A stretch of DNA of 64,000 nt. It comes from Frankia sp. QA3. GTDB taxonomy: Bacteria > Actinomycetota > Actinomycetes > Frankiales > Frankiaceae. The stretch covers positions 574,988 through 638,987 of the forward strand of contig NZ_CM001489.1 of the NCBI RefSeq assembly GCF_000262465.1. Direction: 5' to 3'. A model generated the notes under the pieces. The model saw only the letters and a program-made list of their open reading frames with translations. It had not been told where the DNA came from and did no database searches. This document shows, piece by piece, positions 1-8,001 of this stretch. Position numbers and translations under genes: made by a program. How positions within the stretch are numbered: position 1 is the first letter of the stretch; each line of letters begins with the position of its first letter.

Positions 1-12
1 GTGAATAGGACT

Positions 13-37
13 GGGCGGGCCGGCTGTCGGCCCGCCC
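13..37 (+). promoter_or_regulatory. 5' leader hairpin before small secreted protein gene
   Basis: The arms GGGCGGGCC (13-21) and GGCCCGCCC (29-37) pair perfectly over 9 bp around a 7-nt loop, just upstream of the ribosome binding site (GAAGGGGAG) of the gene at 54. A weaker version with the same position and nearly the same loop (4631-4649) precedes the paralogue at 4668, so the structure is conserved with the gene. A role in translation or mRNA stability is inferred. Confidence 0.5.
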
Positions 38-53
38 CGCGCGAAGGGGAGCC

Positions 54-413
54 ATGAGAATGCCTGCTAAGAAGATCGGCCTCGCCTTCACGACCATCGC
101 CGCCGCCACGGGTCTTGTTTTCGGCGGTGCGACGATGGCGAGCGCAAGCACGGGACTGTCCGCCGGCGTCCAGGCGGGGACGGGAGGAAACGGTGCGAGT
201 GGGCTGGCCACGTCGGTGAACACGTCGCTGTCGGCGGGTGAGCTGGCGAAGGTGACCGCGGCCCTCAAGGCCAAGGATGCGTCGGTCGTGGTCACCAGCG
301 TGGTGAAGAACTCCGATGGGTCCTACCTTGTGGTCGGTACCAGGGCCGGCGTCACGGTGAGGTACATCATCAGCGCGGACCTGAAGACCGTCACGCAGAT
401 CGCGGCCGGCTAG
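54..413 (+). CDS. Small secreted protein, paralogue of the gene at 4668
   Basis: 119 residues. The N-terminus has a Lys-rich start, a hydrophobic core (IGLAFTTIAAATGLVFGGA) and a signal-peptidase-like end (ATMASAS), so a Sec signal peptide of about 32 residues is likely. The mature part of about 87 residues holds one small domain with the signature SLSAGELAKV near its middle and a C-terminal stretch rich in Val and Thr; it has no Cys and no catalytic motif I recognise. The start at 54 follows GAAGGGGAG at a good distance. The paralogue at 4668 keeps the signal peptide, domain and C-terminus. Function unknown; the protein is probably extracellular or wall-associated. Confidence 0.8.
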   Translation: MRMPAKKIGLAFTTIAAATGLVFGGATMASASTGLSAGVQAGTGGNGASGLATSVNTSLSAGELAKVTAALKAKDASVVVTSVVKNSDGSYLVVGTRAGVTVRYIISADLKTVTQIAAG

Positions 414-420
414 CCCCGGG

Positions 421-455
421 CCGTACCGGGGCCCGCGGCCGGGGCCCCGGTACGG
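421..455 (+). terminator. Strong hairpin after the small secreted protein gene
   Basis: CCGTACCGGGGCCC (421-434) pairs perfectly with GGGCCCCGGTACGG (442-455) around a 7-nt loop, 8 bases after the stop codon. It has no U-tract, which is common for actinobacterial intrinsic terminators. A terminator role is inferred from position and stem strength. Confidence 0.7.
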
Positions 456-484
456 CAACTGACGTTTGGAGAGGGGACGGGGTC

Positions 485-688
485 TCACCCCGGGGTCGGG
501 TGTTTGCGGGTGAGGCGGTAATGGAGGACGAGGAAAGGGATGCCGAAGAGAAAGAACGAGTGTTCGGCGCGTAGCTCGTCCTCCTCCCGATGGACGTCGA
601 GCTCCTCGGCGAAACCGTGGACCGCCAGGGCGGTGAGGCTGCCGTCCGTCGGGTCGCGATAGGCAAGGTAGTGGCCGGGCGCTCCTGA
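485..688 (-). pseudogene. Fragment of an unrecognised coding sequence
   Basis: On the minus strand, the frame ending with the stop at 485-487 reads as a plausible protein tail of about 65 residues, with natural-looking composition (for example [17 protein letters not shown] and [18 protein letters not shown]). No ATG, GTG or TTG precedes it: the frame is closed by TGA just upstream, near 690. It therefore looks like a decayed 3' remnant rather than a complete gene. No family recognised. Confidence 0.3.
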
Positions 689-731
689 TCACTACGGCTG
701 GTCAGGGTCAGCCCGCCGTCGGGCCGAACAC

Positions 732-794
732 GTGGACGTCGAAGAACTGCACTTCACGGGGGCCGCGAAGCGGCTGTTCATCTCACAGCCAGCG
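732..794 (+). pseudogene. LysR-type HTH remnant
   Basis: The frame starting at 732 reads VDVEELHFTGAAKRLFISQP, which matches the LysR winged-helix signature (the family usually shows ...EELHFxRAAxRLxxSQPALSRQI). After SQPA the match breaks off, consistent with a frameshift or deletion. No start codon or downstream effector domain is attached here. A headless LysR effector domain lies at 3509-4201 and could be the other half of the same lost gene; that link is speculative. Confidence 0.4.
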
Positions 795-991
795 CGGAAT
801 CCGGGCGACGGTCGGCGCGATCGATGGTGACCGGCGCGGTCCGGGCGCCGACACCGTCATCACCGGGCTGATCTGGAAGTGCCTGCGCTACACCGGCAGG
901 CGATCATGGTGTCCCGCGGAACCGGCTTCGACCCGAGCCGCCCCGTGACGGTGACGTGGCCCGTCGACCGGGAGCCGGCGCGATTCTGCTT

Positions 992-1279
992 ATGGCTACC
1001 GTCAGTAGGCGTGATCTCAGCCATGCCGTGGGTACCTGGGTTGATCGTGCCCACGCGGGGGAGTCGATCATCATCACTCGCAACGGGCGGCCATGGGCGA
1101 GGCTCGTGCCGGAGCTGACCCGGACCGGCAGCGACTACCTGGACCAACTGGTCGCGCAGGGGCGCGTCACCGTCGCCGCGGAGAGCTTGGCCGATCTCCC
1201 CGAGCCGGCTCCCACCGGCGCCTGGGACGGGCGCGATTCCACGGACGTCGTCGCGGACCTGCGTGCGGAGTCTGCGTGA
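992..1279 (+). CDS. Phd/YefM-family antitoxin
   Basis: About 95 residues from the ATG at 992. The N-terminus (ATVSRRDLSHAVGTWVDRA, then GESIIITRNGRPWARLVP) is the Phd/YefM fold, which binds DNA and dimerises; the C-terminal third is acidic and probably wraps the toxin. An in-frame start at 956 exists, but it would add residues outside the conserved fold. The stop overlaps the GTG of the PIN-domain gene downstream (GTGA at 1276-1279), the usual translationally coupled antitoxin-toxin layout. Autoregulation is expected for the family; I did not see an operator palindrome. Confidence 0.85.
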   Translation: MATVSRRDLSHAVGTWVDRAHAGESIIITRNGRPWARLVPELTRTGSDYLDQLVAQGRVTVAAESLADLPEPAPTGAWDGRDSTDVVADLRAESA

Positions 1280-1665
1280 TCTATCTGGATTCCAGCGCAT
1301 TGGTGAAGCTGATCCATCCAGAGTTGGAGACGCGCGCGCTGCGATCCTGGCTGGCCGCCCGGCCGGGCCTCTCGGTGTCATCTGCACTTGGCATGCTGGA
1401 GGTGACCCGCGCACTGCGCCGCAGCGACCCCGCCGCGCTTCCCCGGGTTCCCGGCGTCCTGGCTCGCGTCACTCTCGTGCCCATCGACGAGCCCGTCATC
1501 GCCGCCGCTGCGGCCCTGTCAGATCCTTTGCTGCGGTCGCTGGGCGCTCTTCATCTCGCGACGGCCCTCCGGCTCGGTGCGCCGTCGCTGGTCTTCGTCA
1601 GCTACGACAAACGCCTTTCTGTCGCGGCCGCCCAGGAACGCCTGAATGTCGCGGTGCCCGTCTGA
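1276..1665 (+). CDS. vapC: VapC-type PIN-domain ribonuclease toxin
   Basis: 129 residues from a GTG that overlaps the antitoxin stop. The start reads IYLDSSALVKLIHPE, the first acidic motif of PIN domains (Asp then Ser/Ala, Lys). Further acidic residues are the Glu in SSALGMLEVTRALRR and a region with LGALHLATALRLG followed by VFVSYDKRLSVAA, where PIN proteins usually have D-x-LHLATA and TxDxxL. The third acidic site looks weakened: LGALHLA lacks the usual Asp and SYDKRL keeps one. Family role: endoribonuclease cleaving tRNA or rRNA, neutralised by the partner. Whether this copy is still toxic is uncertain because of the changed site. Confidence 0.85.
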   Translation: MIYLDSSALVKLIHPELETRALRSWLAARPGLSVSSALGMLEVTRALRRSDPAALPRVPGVLARVTLVPIDEPVIAAAAALSDPLLRSLGALHLATALRLGAPSLVFVSYDKRLSVAAAQERLNVAVPV

Positions 1666-1808
1666 GAGCGGGCTGGGCGCCTGACTCCGTGGACGGTGGA
1701 GGTCGGCGGTGGAGGGCTGCGGGGGAGGGCGGCGTGCCGTTCCAGGAAGACGGCGACGTCATTTTCCGACTCGACCGGCAGGGGATACACAAGATGATTT
1801 CCAACCGG

Positions 1809-1850
1809 CCGAGCCGAGCCGAGCCGGGTCGGGCCGGGCCGGGCCGGGCC
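1809..1850. repeat. Low-complexity GCCGA / GGGCC tandem repeat
   Basis: About three copies of GCCGA run into about four copies of GGGCC, in the 256-base gap between the convergent toxin gene and the isochorismatase gene. The rest of the gap shows no gene. Confidence 0.6.
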
Positions 1851-1921
1851 GATCGATCTCGGCCGCCGCCGCGCCCGGGGCGAGCGCGGCGGGTAGCGGC
1901 GAACACCGGCCGGCGGCCGGG

Positions 1922-2536
1922 TCAGGTGGGGGAGGCGACTGCGGTGGACGACGGAACCGAACCGGCGGGCAGGCGGCGGTCGGCGGCCAACGCGGCGAGC
2001 CAGGCGTCCGTGGTGGCGACGGCGGCGAACCCGGTGTGGAGGACCGTGAGGACGGTGGTGTGCAGGCTGCGCGCGTCCACCGTGCCCACCTCGTTGCGGT
2101 AGTCCAGCGTGCCGGTCGCGTCGGCGAGGACCTCGACGGCGAACCCGGCGTGCGAGGCCTGCCGTGCGGTGGTGTCCACGCAGTGCTGCGTCATGTAGCC
2201 GACCAGCGTGACGGTGTCGATCGCGCGCTCGCGCAGCCACGCCTCCAGCCCGGTGTCGGTGAACGCCCCGGGCAGCCGCTTGTGGAACAGCGCATCGCGG
2301 GGGCGGTCCGCGACCGTGGGATGAAGCTGCCAACCGGTGGTCCCGACGGCGAAGATCGGGGACGTGGCGGGGGCGTCCTGCTGGATCACGGCGATCGGCA
2401 CGCCGTCGCGGTGGGCGGCCGCCATCGCCCGGCCGATCGAGGCCAGTGATCCCGCGAGCGGCGGGTAGCTGATCGGTAGCGCTCCGGTCTCGTACTCCCG
2501 CTGGACGTCGATGACGACCAGTGCGCGGTTGACCAT
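1922..2536 (-). CDS. Isochorismatase-family cysteine hydrolase
   Basis: 204 residues. RALVVIDVQREYETGALP carries the family Asp in the VIDVQ motif, LFHKRLPGAFTDT the catalytic-Lys region, and LVGYMTQHCVDTTARQA the cis-peptide and nucleophile Cys (QHCVDTTAR). These match small hydrolases of the isochorismatase / nicotinamidase superfamily; the substrate cannot be read from sequence. The ATG at 2536 follows GGAGGGAGCC, a strong ribosome binding site; the frame stays open upstream but without family similarity. It is divergent from the broken GlxA/AraC-type regulator at 2725, a pairing often seen for this family. It is not next to the siderophore genes and has no aryl carrier domain, so a 2,3-dihydroxybenzoate role is unlikely. 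Confidence 0.85.
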   Translation of the reverse strand: MVNRALVVIDVQREYETGALPISYPPLAGSLASIGRAMAAAHRDGVPIAVIQQDAPATSPIFAVGTTGWQLHPTVADRPRDALFHKRLPGAFTDTGLEAWLRERAIDTVTLVGYMTQHCVDTTARQASHAGFAVEVLADATGTLDYRNEVGTVDARSLHTTVLTVLHTGFAAVATTDAWLAALAADRRLPAGSVPSSTAVASPT

Positions 2537-2724
2537 CGGTGGCTCCCTCCTGTTCCCTGCCTGGGCGCCCGGCCGCTTCCGGCAGGCCGGCTCGGCCGAC
2601 GGAGAACAGCGTCCCCGACGTGCGGTCGGGACGAGAGTGACGTGAAAGCCACCCTTCGATAGATTCAAGCCACCGGACGGCGGCCTGCGACGATCACCGC
2701 GGCCGGCGCCCGAGGGGAGCGAGG

Positions 2725-3515
2725 ATGGTGCGGGACCGCGACACCGTCGCCGTCGTGTTCGGGCAGGACCTGCCGATGTTCGAGGCATCGGTCCCGGCCC
2801 GGGTGTTCGGCCCCGTCCACCCCGAGGTACCGGCGCACACGGTGCTGGCGGTCGCCGCCGAGCCGGGCCCGCTCACCACCTCGGCCGGGATACTCGTCGA
2901 CCCGCCGCACCGCCTCGACGCACTCGACGCGGCCGGGACGGTGATCGTGCCGGGCTGGCGGCCGCCCGGCGCGCGCCGCCACCGCAGGCGCTGCTCGCGG
3001 CGCTCGCGGCGGCGTACGACGACGGTGCCACCGTCGTCGGTCTGTGCCTCGGCGCGTTCGTCCTGGCCGGGGCCGGTCTGCTCGACGGACGGCGGGTCAC
3101 CACCCACTGGCGGTTCGCTTCCCAGCTCGCCGCCGACCACCCGCTCGCCACGGTCGATCCGGACGTGCTCTACGTCGACGAGGGCGACATCGTCACCAGC
3201 GCGGGCAGCGCCGCGGGAATCGACGCGTGCCTGCACCTGCTGCGTCGGGCCCGCGGATCCGACGCCGCGAACGCGGTCGCGCGCTGCCTCGTCGTCGCGC
3301 CGCACCGCACGGGCGGTCAGTCCCAGTACATCGAACGACCGGTGCCGCCCGTCGCCGAGGGGAGTCCGGTCGCGGCCGCGATCGTGTTCGCGCTGGACCG
3401 GCTGGGCGACGCCGAGCTTGACGTCCACGAGATGGCCGATCACGTGTACCTGAGCCGGCGGACCTTCGACCGTCGCTTCCGGGCGCACACCGGCAGCTCG
3501 CCGCTGCAGTGGCTG
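2725..3515 (+). pseudogene. Frameshifted GlxA-like (DJ-1/PfpI + AraC HTH) regulator
   Basis: The start at 2725 (after GGGGAGCGAGG) reads a DJ-1/PfpI domain up to GTVIVPGWRPPGA, then the family match jumps frame near 2965-2975. It resumes as LLAALAAAYDDGATVVGLCL, through the nucleophile-elbow region (LCLGAF), to VDEGDIVTSAGSAAGID, a GlxA hallmark. The AraC HTH begins (MADHVYLSRRTFDRRFRAHTG, then SSPLQWLL) and is cut at about 3515, losing the second helix-turn-helix. The change is equivalent to one lost base in a G/C-rich tract. It probably once regulated the divergent hydrolase. Dead by at least two lesions unless the first is a sequencing error. Confidence 0.75.
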
Positions 3516-4201
3516 CTGAGGACCGGGTCACCGCGGTCGCCGCGGAGCTGGCCGCGACGCCGACCCGCGTCCTGCGGGTCGGGATGAGTCCGGGCCTCGG
3601 TGCCCGACTCGCACGCGGATTGGAAATACTGCGGCAGACCAACAGCGAACTCGACGTCGAGCTGGAGCTGGAGCTGGTTGCGATGCCCGTCCTTGAGCAG
3701 CTTGCCGCCATCGCCCGAGGGGAGATGGACATGGCACTGCTGCGTGCGGCCCCCGCGGGCGAGGGCCTGCGGATCCTTGGGCTGTGGCCAGAGCCGGTGG
3801 TGGCGGCCCTGCCGGCGTCGCACCCGCTGGCCCGGCGACCAGCGGTACGACTGCGCGACCTGGCGGATCTACCGCTGCGCATTCCCGCGCGGGCCTGGGA
3901 TCCGCTGTTCCATGACTTCGCCCTCGGGGCGTGTCGGGCCGAGGGCTTCGAACCACGCCTGGGCCGCCCGGCCCGCGACCCGGCGGACACCCTCGTCGAG
4001 ATCGGGAACGGACCGCCCACCTGGGCGCTGATCTACGCTGACGCCGGCTCCGCCGCCGGCCTCGACGCCGGGACCGCGAAGGCGTCGGTCCTCCGGCTCG
4101 ACCCGCCACTGAGTGCCTGCGGCTGCCTCGTGGTCTCCACGGCGAAGGCGCCCGACTGTGTGCAGAGCCTCGGTGCCGCGTTCGGTTCGAACATGCCGTA
4201 G
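3509..4201 (+). pseudogene. Headless LysR-type effector-binding domain
   Basis: 230 residues from a GTG at 3509. After a linker-like AAEDRVTAVAAELAATP, the sequence is a periplasmic-binding-protein-fold LysR effector domain (TRVLRVGMSPGLGARLARG, then GEMDMALLRAAPAGEGL, and AALPASHPLARR). The N-terminal winged helix is missing: its place is taken by the broken AraC HTH of the preceding gene, which meets it within about 10 bases. Beyond the TAG at 4199-4201 the same frame stays open for about 27 codons (GAPEVRDRLAEIAAAEG), so the stop may itself be a nonsense mutation of a Tyr codon. It cannot act as a LysR activator without DNA binding. Confidence 0.7.
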
Positions 4202-4630
4202 GGGGCGCCCGAGGTGCGCGACCGGCTCGCCGAGATAGCGGCGGCCGAGGGCATGTCCCCGGCGTCCGCGGGTCTGACCGCTTGAGGTCGTAGCCGAATC
4301 CGGAAACGTGGGGTGCGCGGTATCAAACGCCCCCGGGACGGCGTCACACGTTAGCGCCGCCACAGTGGTCGGGTACGTGTTCTGTGAGCCTGGCAACGTC
4401 ACCCTCCTCGACCTGGGCATAAACCCGATGCTGCTTCAAACTATCGTTCTTGCAACAGCCTGGCCGGACCTTCTTACGGCCAGCCCGCGATAGCGTGTGT
4501 CGGGACAAGCCCGCCATGCCCGACTGGGAAACAAGAAAGCTCGTGAGTGCGCGACTGGATTTCCCGGGACTGCGCACGGGATCGTCCAGCGGTAAACATG
4601 AGGGTTGTCGATTCTTGAAAGAGGACAGGT
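4202..4630. other. Intergenic region, no gene seen
   Basis: About 430 bases. The first 80 bases continue the LysR effector frame past its stop. A 7-bp stem, CTGGCCG (4460-4466) with CGGCCAG (4477-4483), has no U-tract and no obvious partner gene. The region around 4430-4620 is less GC-rich than its surroundings and probably holds the promoter of the gene at 4668. No convincing coding sequence. Confidence 0.4.
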
Positions 4631-4649
4631 CGGGCCGGCTATCGGCCCG
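4631..4649 (+). promoter_or_regulatory. 5' leader hairpin, second copy
   Basis: CGGGCC (4631-4636) pairs with GGCCCG (4644-4649) around the loop GGCTATC. It lies at the same place before the start codon as the hairpin at 13-37, whose loop is GGCTGTC. The flanking CCCGCGCGAAGG is shared by both genes. The outer stem here has a T-T mismatch, so it is weaker. Confidence 0.45.
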
Positions 4650-4667
4650 TCCCGCGCGAAGGGAGCC

Positions 4668-5021
4668 ATGAACGTGCCTACCAAGAAGATCGGCCTCGTC
4701 TTCACGACCATCGCCGCCGCCACGGGACTTGTCTTCGGCGGCGCGACGATGGCAAACGCGAGCACCGGGTTGTCCGCCTCGGCCCAGGCCGGGACGAGCG
4801 GCACGAGTGGACTGTCCACCGCGGTGAACACCTCGCTGTCGGCGGGCGAGCTGGCGAAGGTGAACGCGGCGGTCAAGGTCAAGGATTCGTCGGTCGTGGT
4901 CACCAGCGTGCAGAAGAACTCCGACGGGTCCTATCTGGTGGTCGGTACCAAGGCCAACGCGACGGTGAAGTACCTCGTCAGCGCGGACCTGAAGACCACC
5001 ACGCAGATCGCGGCGGGGTAG
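4668..5021 (+). CDS. Small secreted protein, paralogue of the gene at 54
   Basis: 117 residues from the ATG at 4668, chosen because it follows GAAGGGAGCC exactly as in the paralogue and opens directly into the signal peptide (TKKIGLVFTTIAAATGLVFG, then ATMANAS). An upstream in-frame start at 4605 would bury the signal. The mature part keeps NTSLSAGELAKV and the Val/Thr-rich tail (SSVVVTSV, SYLVVGT, TTQIAAG) of the first copy; differences are mostly conservative, such as Ala/Val, Arg/Lys and a two-residue shorter linker. The two copies are separated by 4.2 kb of decayed regulators and small genes, so they look like a dispersed duplication. Function unknown. Confidence 0.8.
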   Translation: MNVPTKKIGLVFTTIAAATGLVFGGATMANASTGLSASAQAGTSGTSGLSTAVNTSLSAGELAKVNAAVKVKDSSVVVTSVQKNSDGSYLVVGTKANATVKYLVSADLKTTTQIAAG

Positions 5022-5208
5022 CCAGAGCTCGACCCGGGCTCAGGTCCACCACCCGGACCCCGGCCGGCGGCCGTCCGCGACGTCCCAGCGCTCACGGGCG
5101 TCACGGACGGACCGTCGGGCGAAACTCGAGGGGTCAGGAACAGCCGGCAGAAATCTGCCGTGCCGTGCCGTCGCGGCGAGGCTGTGTCTCACCTCCGTGG
5201 GCGTGACC

Positions 5209-5285
5209 ACCTCCCCGCCCGCCCGCCCGCCCGCCCGGTGCCGGTGCTGGAGCCGGTGCTGGAGCCGGTGCCGGTGCTGCGGGCC
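5209..5285. repeat. Low-complexity CCCG and GGTGCTGGAGCC repeats
   Basis: A run of GCCC units is followed by about three imperfect copies of CCGGTGCTGGAG, inside the 314-base gap between the secreted protein gene and the 3' end of the formyltransferase gene. I see no gene in this gap. Confidence 0.55.
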
Positions 5286-5335
5286 GCGGCGGCGCCGGTG
5301 CGTCCGCGCTCCGGGCGGACGTCGGGGTGTGGGGG

Positions 5336-6283
5336 CTATGGCTGGCGAGTGAGGTAGCCGCCCATGGAGGTGAAGTAGTCGAGGGCCGGGAGCTCGGTGT
5401 CGTCGTCGAGGCGGACCCGGGTGATGGCCAGCCCGTGGTTGCGCCCGCGCCGGGCGTCGGCGCCGGCGACGATCACGACCCCGTCGCCCTCGCGGTAGAA
5501 GATCCGGCCCGGGGTCCCGCCGTAGCGGCCGTCGGAGACCCGGGCCGACAGGACCCGCACCCGTTCGCCCCGGCAGTAGGTGTAGGCGTTGGGGTAGGGA
5601 TCGGACTGGGCCCGCACGAGCCGGTCGAGCTCCTCGGCCGACCAGTTCCAGTCGATCAGGCTGTCCTCGGCCGAGCGCTTGTGGAAGAAACTGGCCCCGG
5701 ACCGGTCCTGGGGCGTCCAGTCGGTGCGGCCCGAGGCGATGAGTGCGAGGCCCTCGACGGTGATCGGCCCGAACAGCTCCAGCGTCCGATGGAACAGGTC
5801 GGTGGCCGTGTCCCGGGGGCCGACCGGCACCCGGCGTTGCAGGACGATGTCGCCCGCGTCCAGCGTGGCGTCCATCATGTGCGCGGTGACGCCGACCTCC
5901 GGCTCACCGTTGATCAGCGCCCAGATGAGCGGCGAGAAGCCGGCATAGGCCGGCAGCAGTGAGTCGTGGATGTTGAGCGTGCCATGGCGGGGGAGTTCGA
6001 AGATCCGAGGCGGGATCCAGGTGCGCCAGTTCGTGGCCACGATGACGTCCGGATCGGCTGCCTTGAGCAACGTCATCAGGTCCTCGTCGTCGGGCCGGTT
6101 GCGCAACGCGACGGGGACGCCGTACTCGGCCGCGAGGTCGGCCACCGAGTCGGCCCAGATCCGCTCGTACGCGTGCTCGCTCGCGGGGTGGGTCACGACC
6201 AGCGTGACCTCGTGTTCCGAGTGGAGGAGTGCCCGCAGGGTGCGGTGACCCCAGGTCTGGTAACCGAACATGACGACACGCAT
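5336..6283 (-). CDS. Formyltransferase, probable N5-hydroxyornithine formyltransferase
   Basis: 315 residues, in the methionyl-tRNA formyltransferase superfamily. The N-terminus is a Rossmann-type opening (MRVVMFGYQTWGHRTLRALL). The 10-formyl-THF catalytic region is present: Asn and His in LNIHDSLLPAYAGFSPLIWA, then Asp in MMDATLDAGDIVLQRRVPV. The C-terminal part resembles the FMT C-terminal domain (YPNAYTYCRGERVRVLSA). It lies 80 bases downstream of the ornithine monooxygenase on the same strand and behind an iron box, so formylation of N5-hydroxyornithine, as in coelichelin-type pathways, is the likely job rather than tRNA formylation. The start lies just after GGAGCAGCGAC. Confidence 0.85.
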   Translation of the reverse strand: MRVVMFGYQTWGHRTLRALLHSEHEVTLVVTHPASEHAYERIWADSVADLAAEYGVPVALRNRPDDEDLMTLLKAADPDVIVATNWRTWIPPRIFELPRHGTLNIHDSLLPAYAGFSPLIWALINGEPEVGVTAHMMDATLDAGDIVLQRRVPVGPRDTATDLFHRTLELFGPITVEGLALIASGRTDWTPQDRSGASFFHKRSAEDSLIDWNWSAEELDRLVRAQSDPYPNAYTYCRGERVRVLSARVSDGRYGGTPGRIFYREGDGVVIVAGADARRGRNHGLAITRVRLDDDTELPALDYFTSMGGYLTRQP

Positions 6284-6306
6284 GTCGCTGCTCCTTGCTC
6301 GCTCGA

Positions 6307-6345
6307 TCCCGCGGGGATTCCCGCGGGGATTCCCGCGGGGCGGGG
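6307..6345. repeat. 12-bp tandem repeat between two biosynthetic genes
   Basis: Three copies of CCCGCGGGGATT in tandem (the last partial), between the start of the formyltransferase gene and the end of the monooxygenase gene, that is, in the 5' region of the former. Each unit is self-complementary (CCCGCGGG), so the transcript can fold here. Confidence 0.7.
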
Positions 6346-6363
6346 ACCGGTCCGGCCGGGTGG

Positions 6364-7731
6364 TCAGCGCGACGCCAGCTCGCCGAGCTCGCCGTCGCGT
6401 CCGGACCCGGCTCCGTCCGTGCGCGCGGCGCCGCCGCGGCCGGCCACCGAGCGCAGCAGTTCGCCGGCCCGGACCGCGACGTTGGACAGCAGCGTCGAGG
6501 AGATCCCGTGCGAGTGCTCGGTGGCGCCGAGCACGTACAGGTCGGCGCTGGAGTTCGGGCCGGTCATCAGCCGGTAGTCGCGGCCGAGCAGCGGGCGGCC
6601 GGCCGGGTCGTCCAGGCAGTGCTCGGCCATGGCCCCGAGAATCTGCCGGGTGTCCCGGGACCGATATCCGGTGGCGAAGACGATGACGTCGGCCTCGATG
6701 GTCTCGCGCTGCCCGGTCGGCATGAACTCGACGTCGGCGGCGACGCCGTCGTCGAGCCGGCGCAGGTCCACCAGCCGGGAGGCACGCATGATGCGCAGCC
6801 GTTCCCGGCCGTGCACCTTCTCCTGGTACACGCGGCGGTACAGCTCGTCGATGAGGTCGATGTCGACCACCGAGTAGTTCGTGCTCCGGTGATAGGCGTT
6901 GAGCATCTCCTTCACCGGGGGCGGCGCGGCGTAGAAGTCGTCGACGGCGGCCGGGTCGAATATCTGGTTCGCGAACGCGCTGTTGTCCGCCGGGCTGTAT
7001 CCGTACCGGGCGAAGACGGCCATCACCTCTGCCCGCGGATACCGGGTGTGCAGGAACTCGGTGACCTCGGCCGCGCTCTGACCGGCGCCCACGACGACGA
7101 ACCGATGGCGCACCGCGGTGGGCATGTCGGCCACCCGGCTCAGCAGGTCGTGGTTGTGCCAGACCCGTTCGCCCAGTTCGATGCCGGGCGGCAGGCTCGG
7201 CTCGAGCCCGACGGCGATGACGACGTTGCGGGCTCGGCGGACGACCGTCTCGCCGGTGTCGCCGCGGACGCCGACGACGTCGATCAGCGCGATCTCACCG
7301 TCGACCAGGACCGGCCGCAGCTCGACCACCCGCGTGTCGTACTCGACCACGTCGCCGACCCGGTGGGCGGCCCATTCCAGGTAGTCGTGGAATTCCTGGC
7401 GCAGCGGGAACATGGTCTTGTGGTTGATGAAGTCGACCAGCCGGTCCTGTTCGTGCAGGAAGGAAACATAGCTGAAGTCGCTGGCCGGATTGCGCAGCGT
7501 CACCAGGTCCTTGAGATAGCAGACCTGCATGGTGGCACCCTCGAGAAGCATGCCGCGGTGCCAGCCGAAGTGGGGTTGCCGCTCCAGAAACGACACGCGC
7601 AGCGCTGCCGCGGGGGAGACGCTCGCGTTGTATTCCCTGGCGGCGATCGCCAGAGCCAGGTTCGAAGGACCGAAACCGACTCCGACGATGTCCAGAATGC
7701 CGATGTCCGCGGACGCCGGACGTCTTGCCAC
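6364..7731 (-). CDS. L-ornithine N5-monooxygenase (siderophore hydroxylase)
   Basis: 455 residues from a GTG at 7731, chosen because GGAGGA sits 6-7 bases upstream; an in-frame ATG at 7788 would place the iron box only 13 bases ahead and adds 19 non-conserved residues. The order matches SidA/PvdA/IucD flavoproteins: the FAD-binding GVGFGPSNLALA near residue 18, a substrate region with ATMQVCYLKDLVTLRNP, the NADPH-binding VVVGAGQSAAEV in the middle, and the ATGY motif (VIVFATGYRSRD) toward the end. The enzyme hydroxylates the side-chain N of ornithine (less likely lysine) to give the hydroxamate precursor. First gene of an iron-regulated pair. Confidence 0.93.
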   Translation of the reverse strand: MARRPASADIGILDIVGVGFGPSNLALAIAAREYNASVSPAAALRVSFLERQPHFGWHRGMLLEGATMQVCYLKDLVTLRNPASDFSYVSFLHEQDRLVDFINHKTMFPLRQEFHDYLEWAAHRVGDVVEYDTRVVELRPVLVDGEIALIDVVGVRGDTGETVVRRARNVVIAVGLEPSLPPGIELGERVWHNHDLLSRVADMPTAVRHRFVVVGAGQSAAEVTEFLHTRYPRAEVMAVFARYGYSPADNSAFANQIFDPAAVDDFYAAPPPVKEMLNAYHRSTNYSVVDIDLIDELYRRVYQEKVHGRERLRIMRASRLVDLRRLDDGVAADVEFMPTGQRETIEADVIVFATGYRSRDTRQILGAMAEHCLDDPAGRPLLGRDYRLMTGPNSSADLYVLGATEHSHGISSTLLSNVAVRAGELLRSVAGRGGAARTDGAGSGRDGELGELASR

Positions 7732-7800
7732 AGCCGATCCTCCGGTTCCCGAGTGCGCCGATTTAACCGTTAGTAACAAAAATTGCACGCTCGGTCTATT

Positions 7801-7819
7801 TAAGGTTAACTTAACCTAT
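7801..7819. promoter_or_regulatory. IdeR/DtxR iron box upstream of the monooxygenase
   Basis: TAAGGTTAACTTAACCTAT matches 15 of 19 positions of the DtxR/IdeR consensus TTAGGTTAGSCTAACCTAA and is a good inverted repeat. It lies 70 bases before the GTG at 7731, where the repressor with Fe(II) would block the minus-strand promoter. Confidence 0.85.
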
Positions 7820-8001
7820 CTTCTGGGTGTCGTCGCGGCGTGTCAAGCGCGTGCCGCCGGATGCGCGGCGGCGCCCTGGCTGCCGGTCACCGCGGATCGC
7901 CGCCGGGTGGAGTGGATGATCTACGGCCGCCGGCTGACGCGGTTGGTTGCCGGGCGGGCTCTGGACGCAATGGCCGTATCCCGGCTAGCGTCCCGGCTCA
8001 T

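Noticed and set aside
391..666. Minus-strand frame of 91 codons at 391-666
   Set aside because: It overlaps the 3' end of the secreted protein gene and its hairpin and is Ser/Arg/Pro-rich; a different minus frame there (485-688) looks more protein-like.
1922..2536. Isochorismatase-family gene considered part of the siderophore pathway
   Set aside because: It lacks an aryl carrier domain and an iron box, lies 3 kb outside the cluster, and the pathway uses salicylate, which needs no isochorismatase.
4460..4483. 7-bp stem considered as a terminator
   Set aside because: It has no U-tract, no gene ends immediately upstream, and the stem is short for this GC content.
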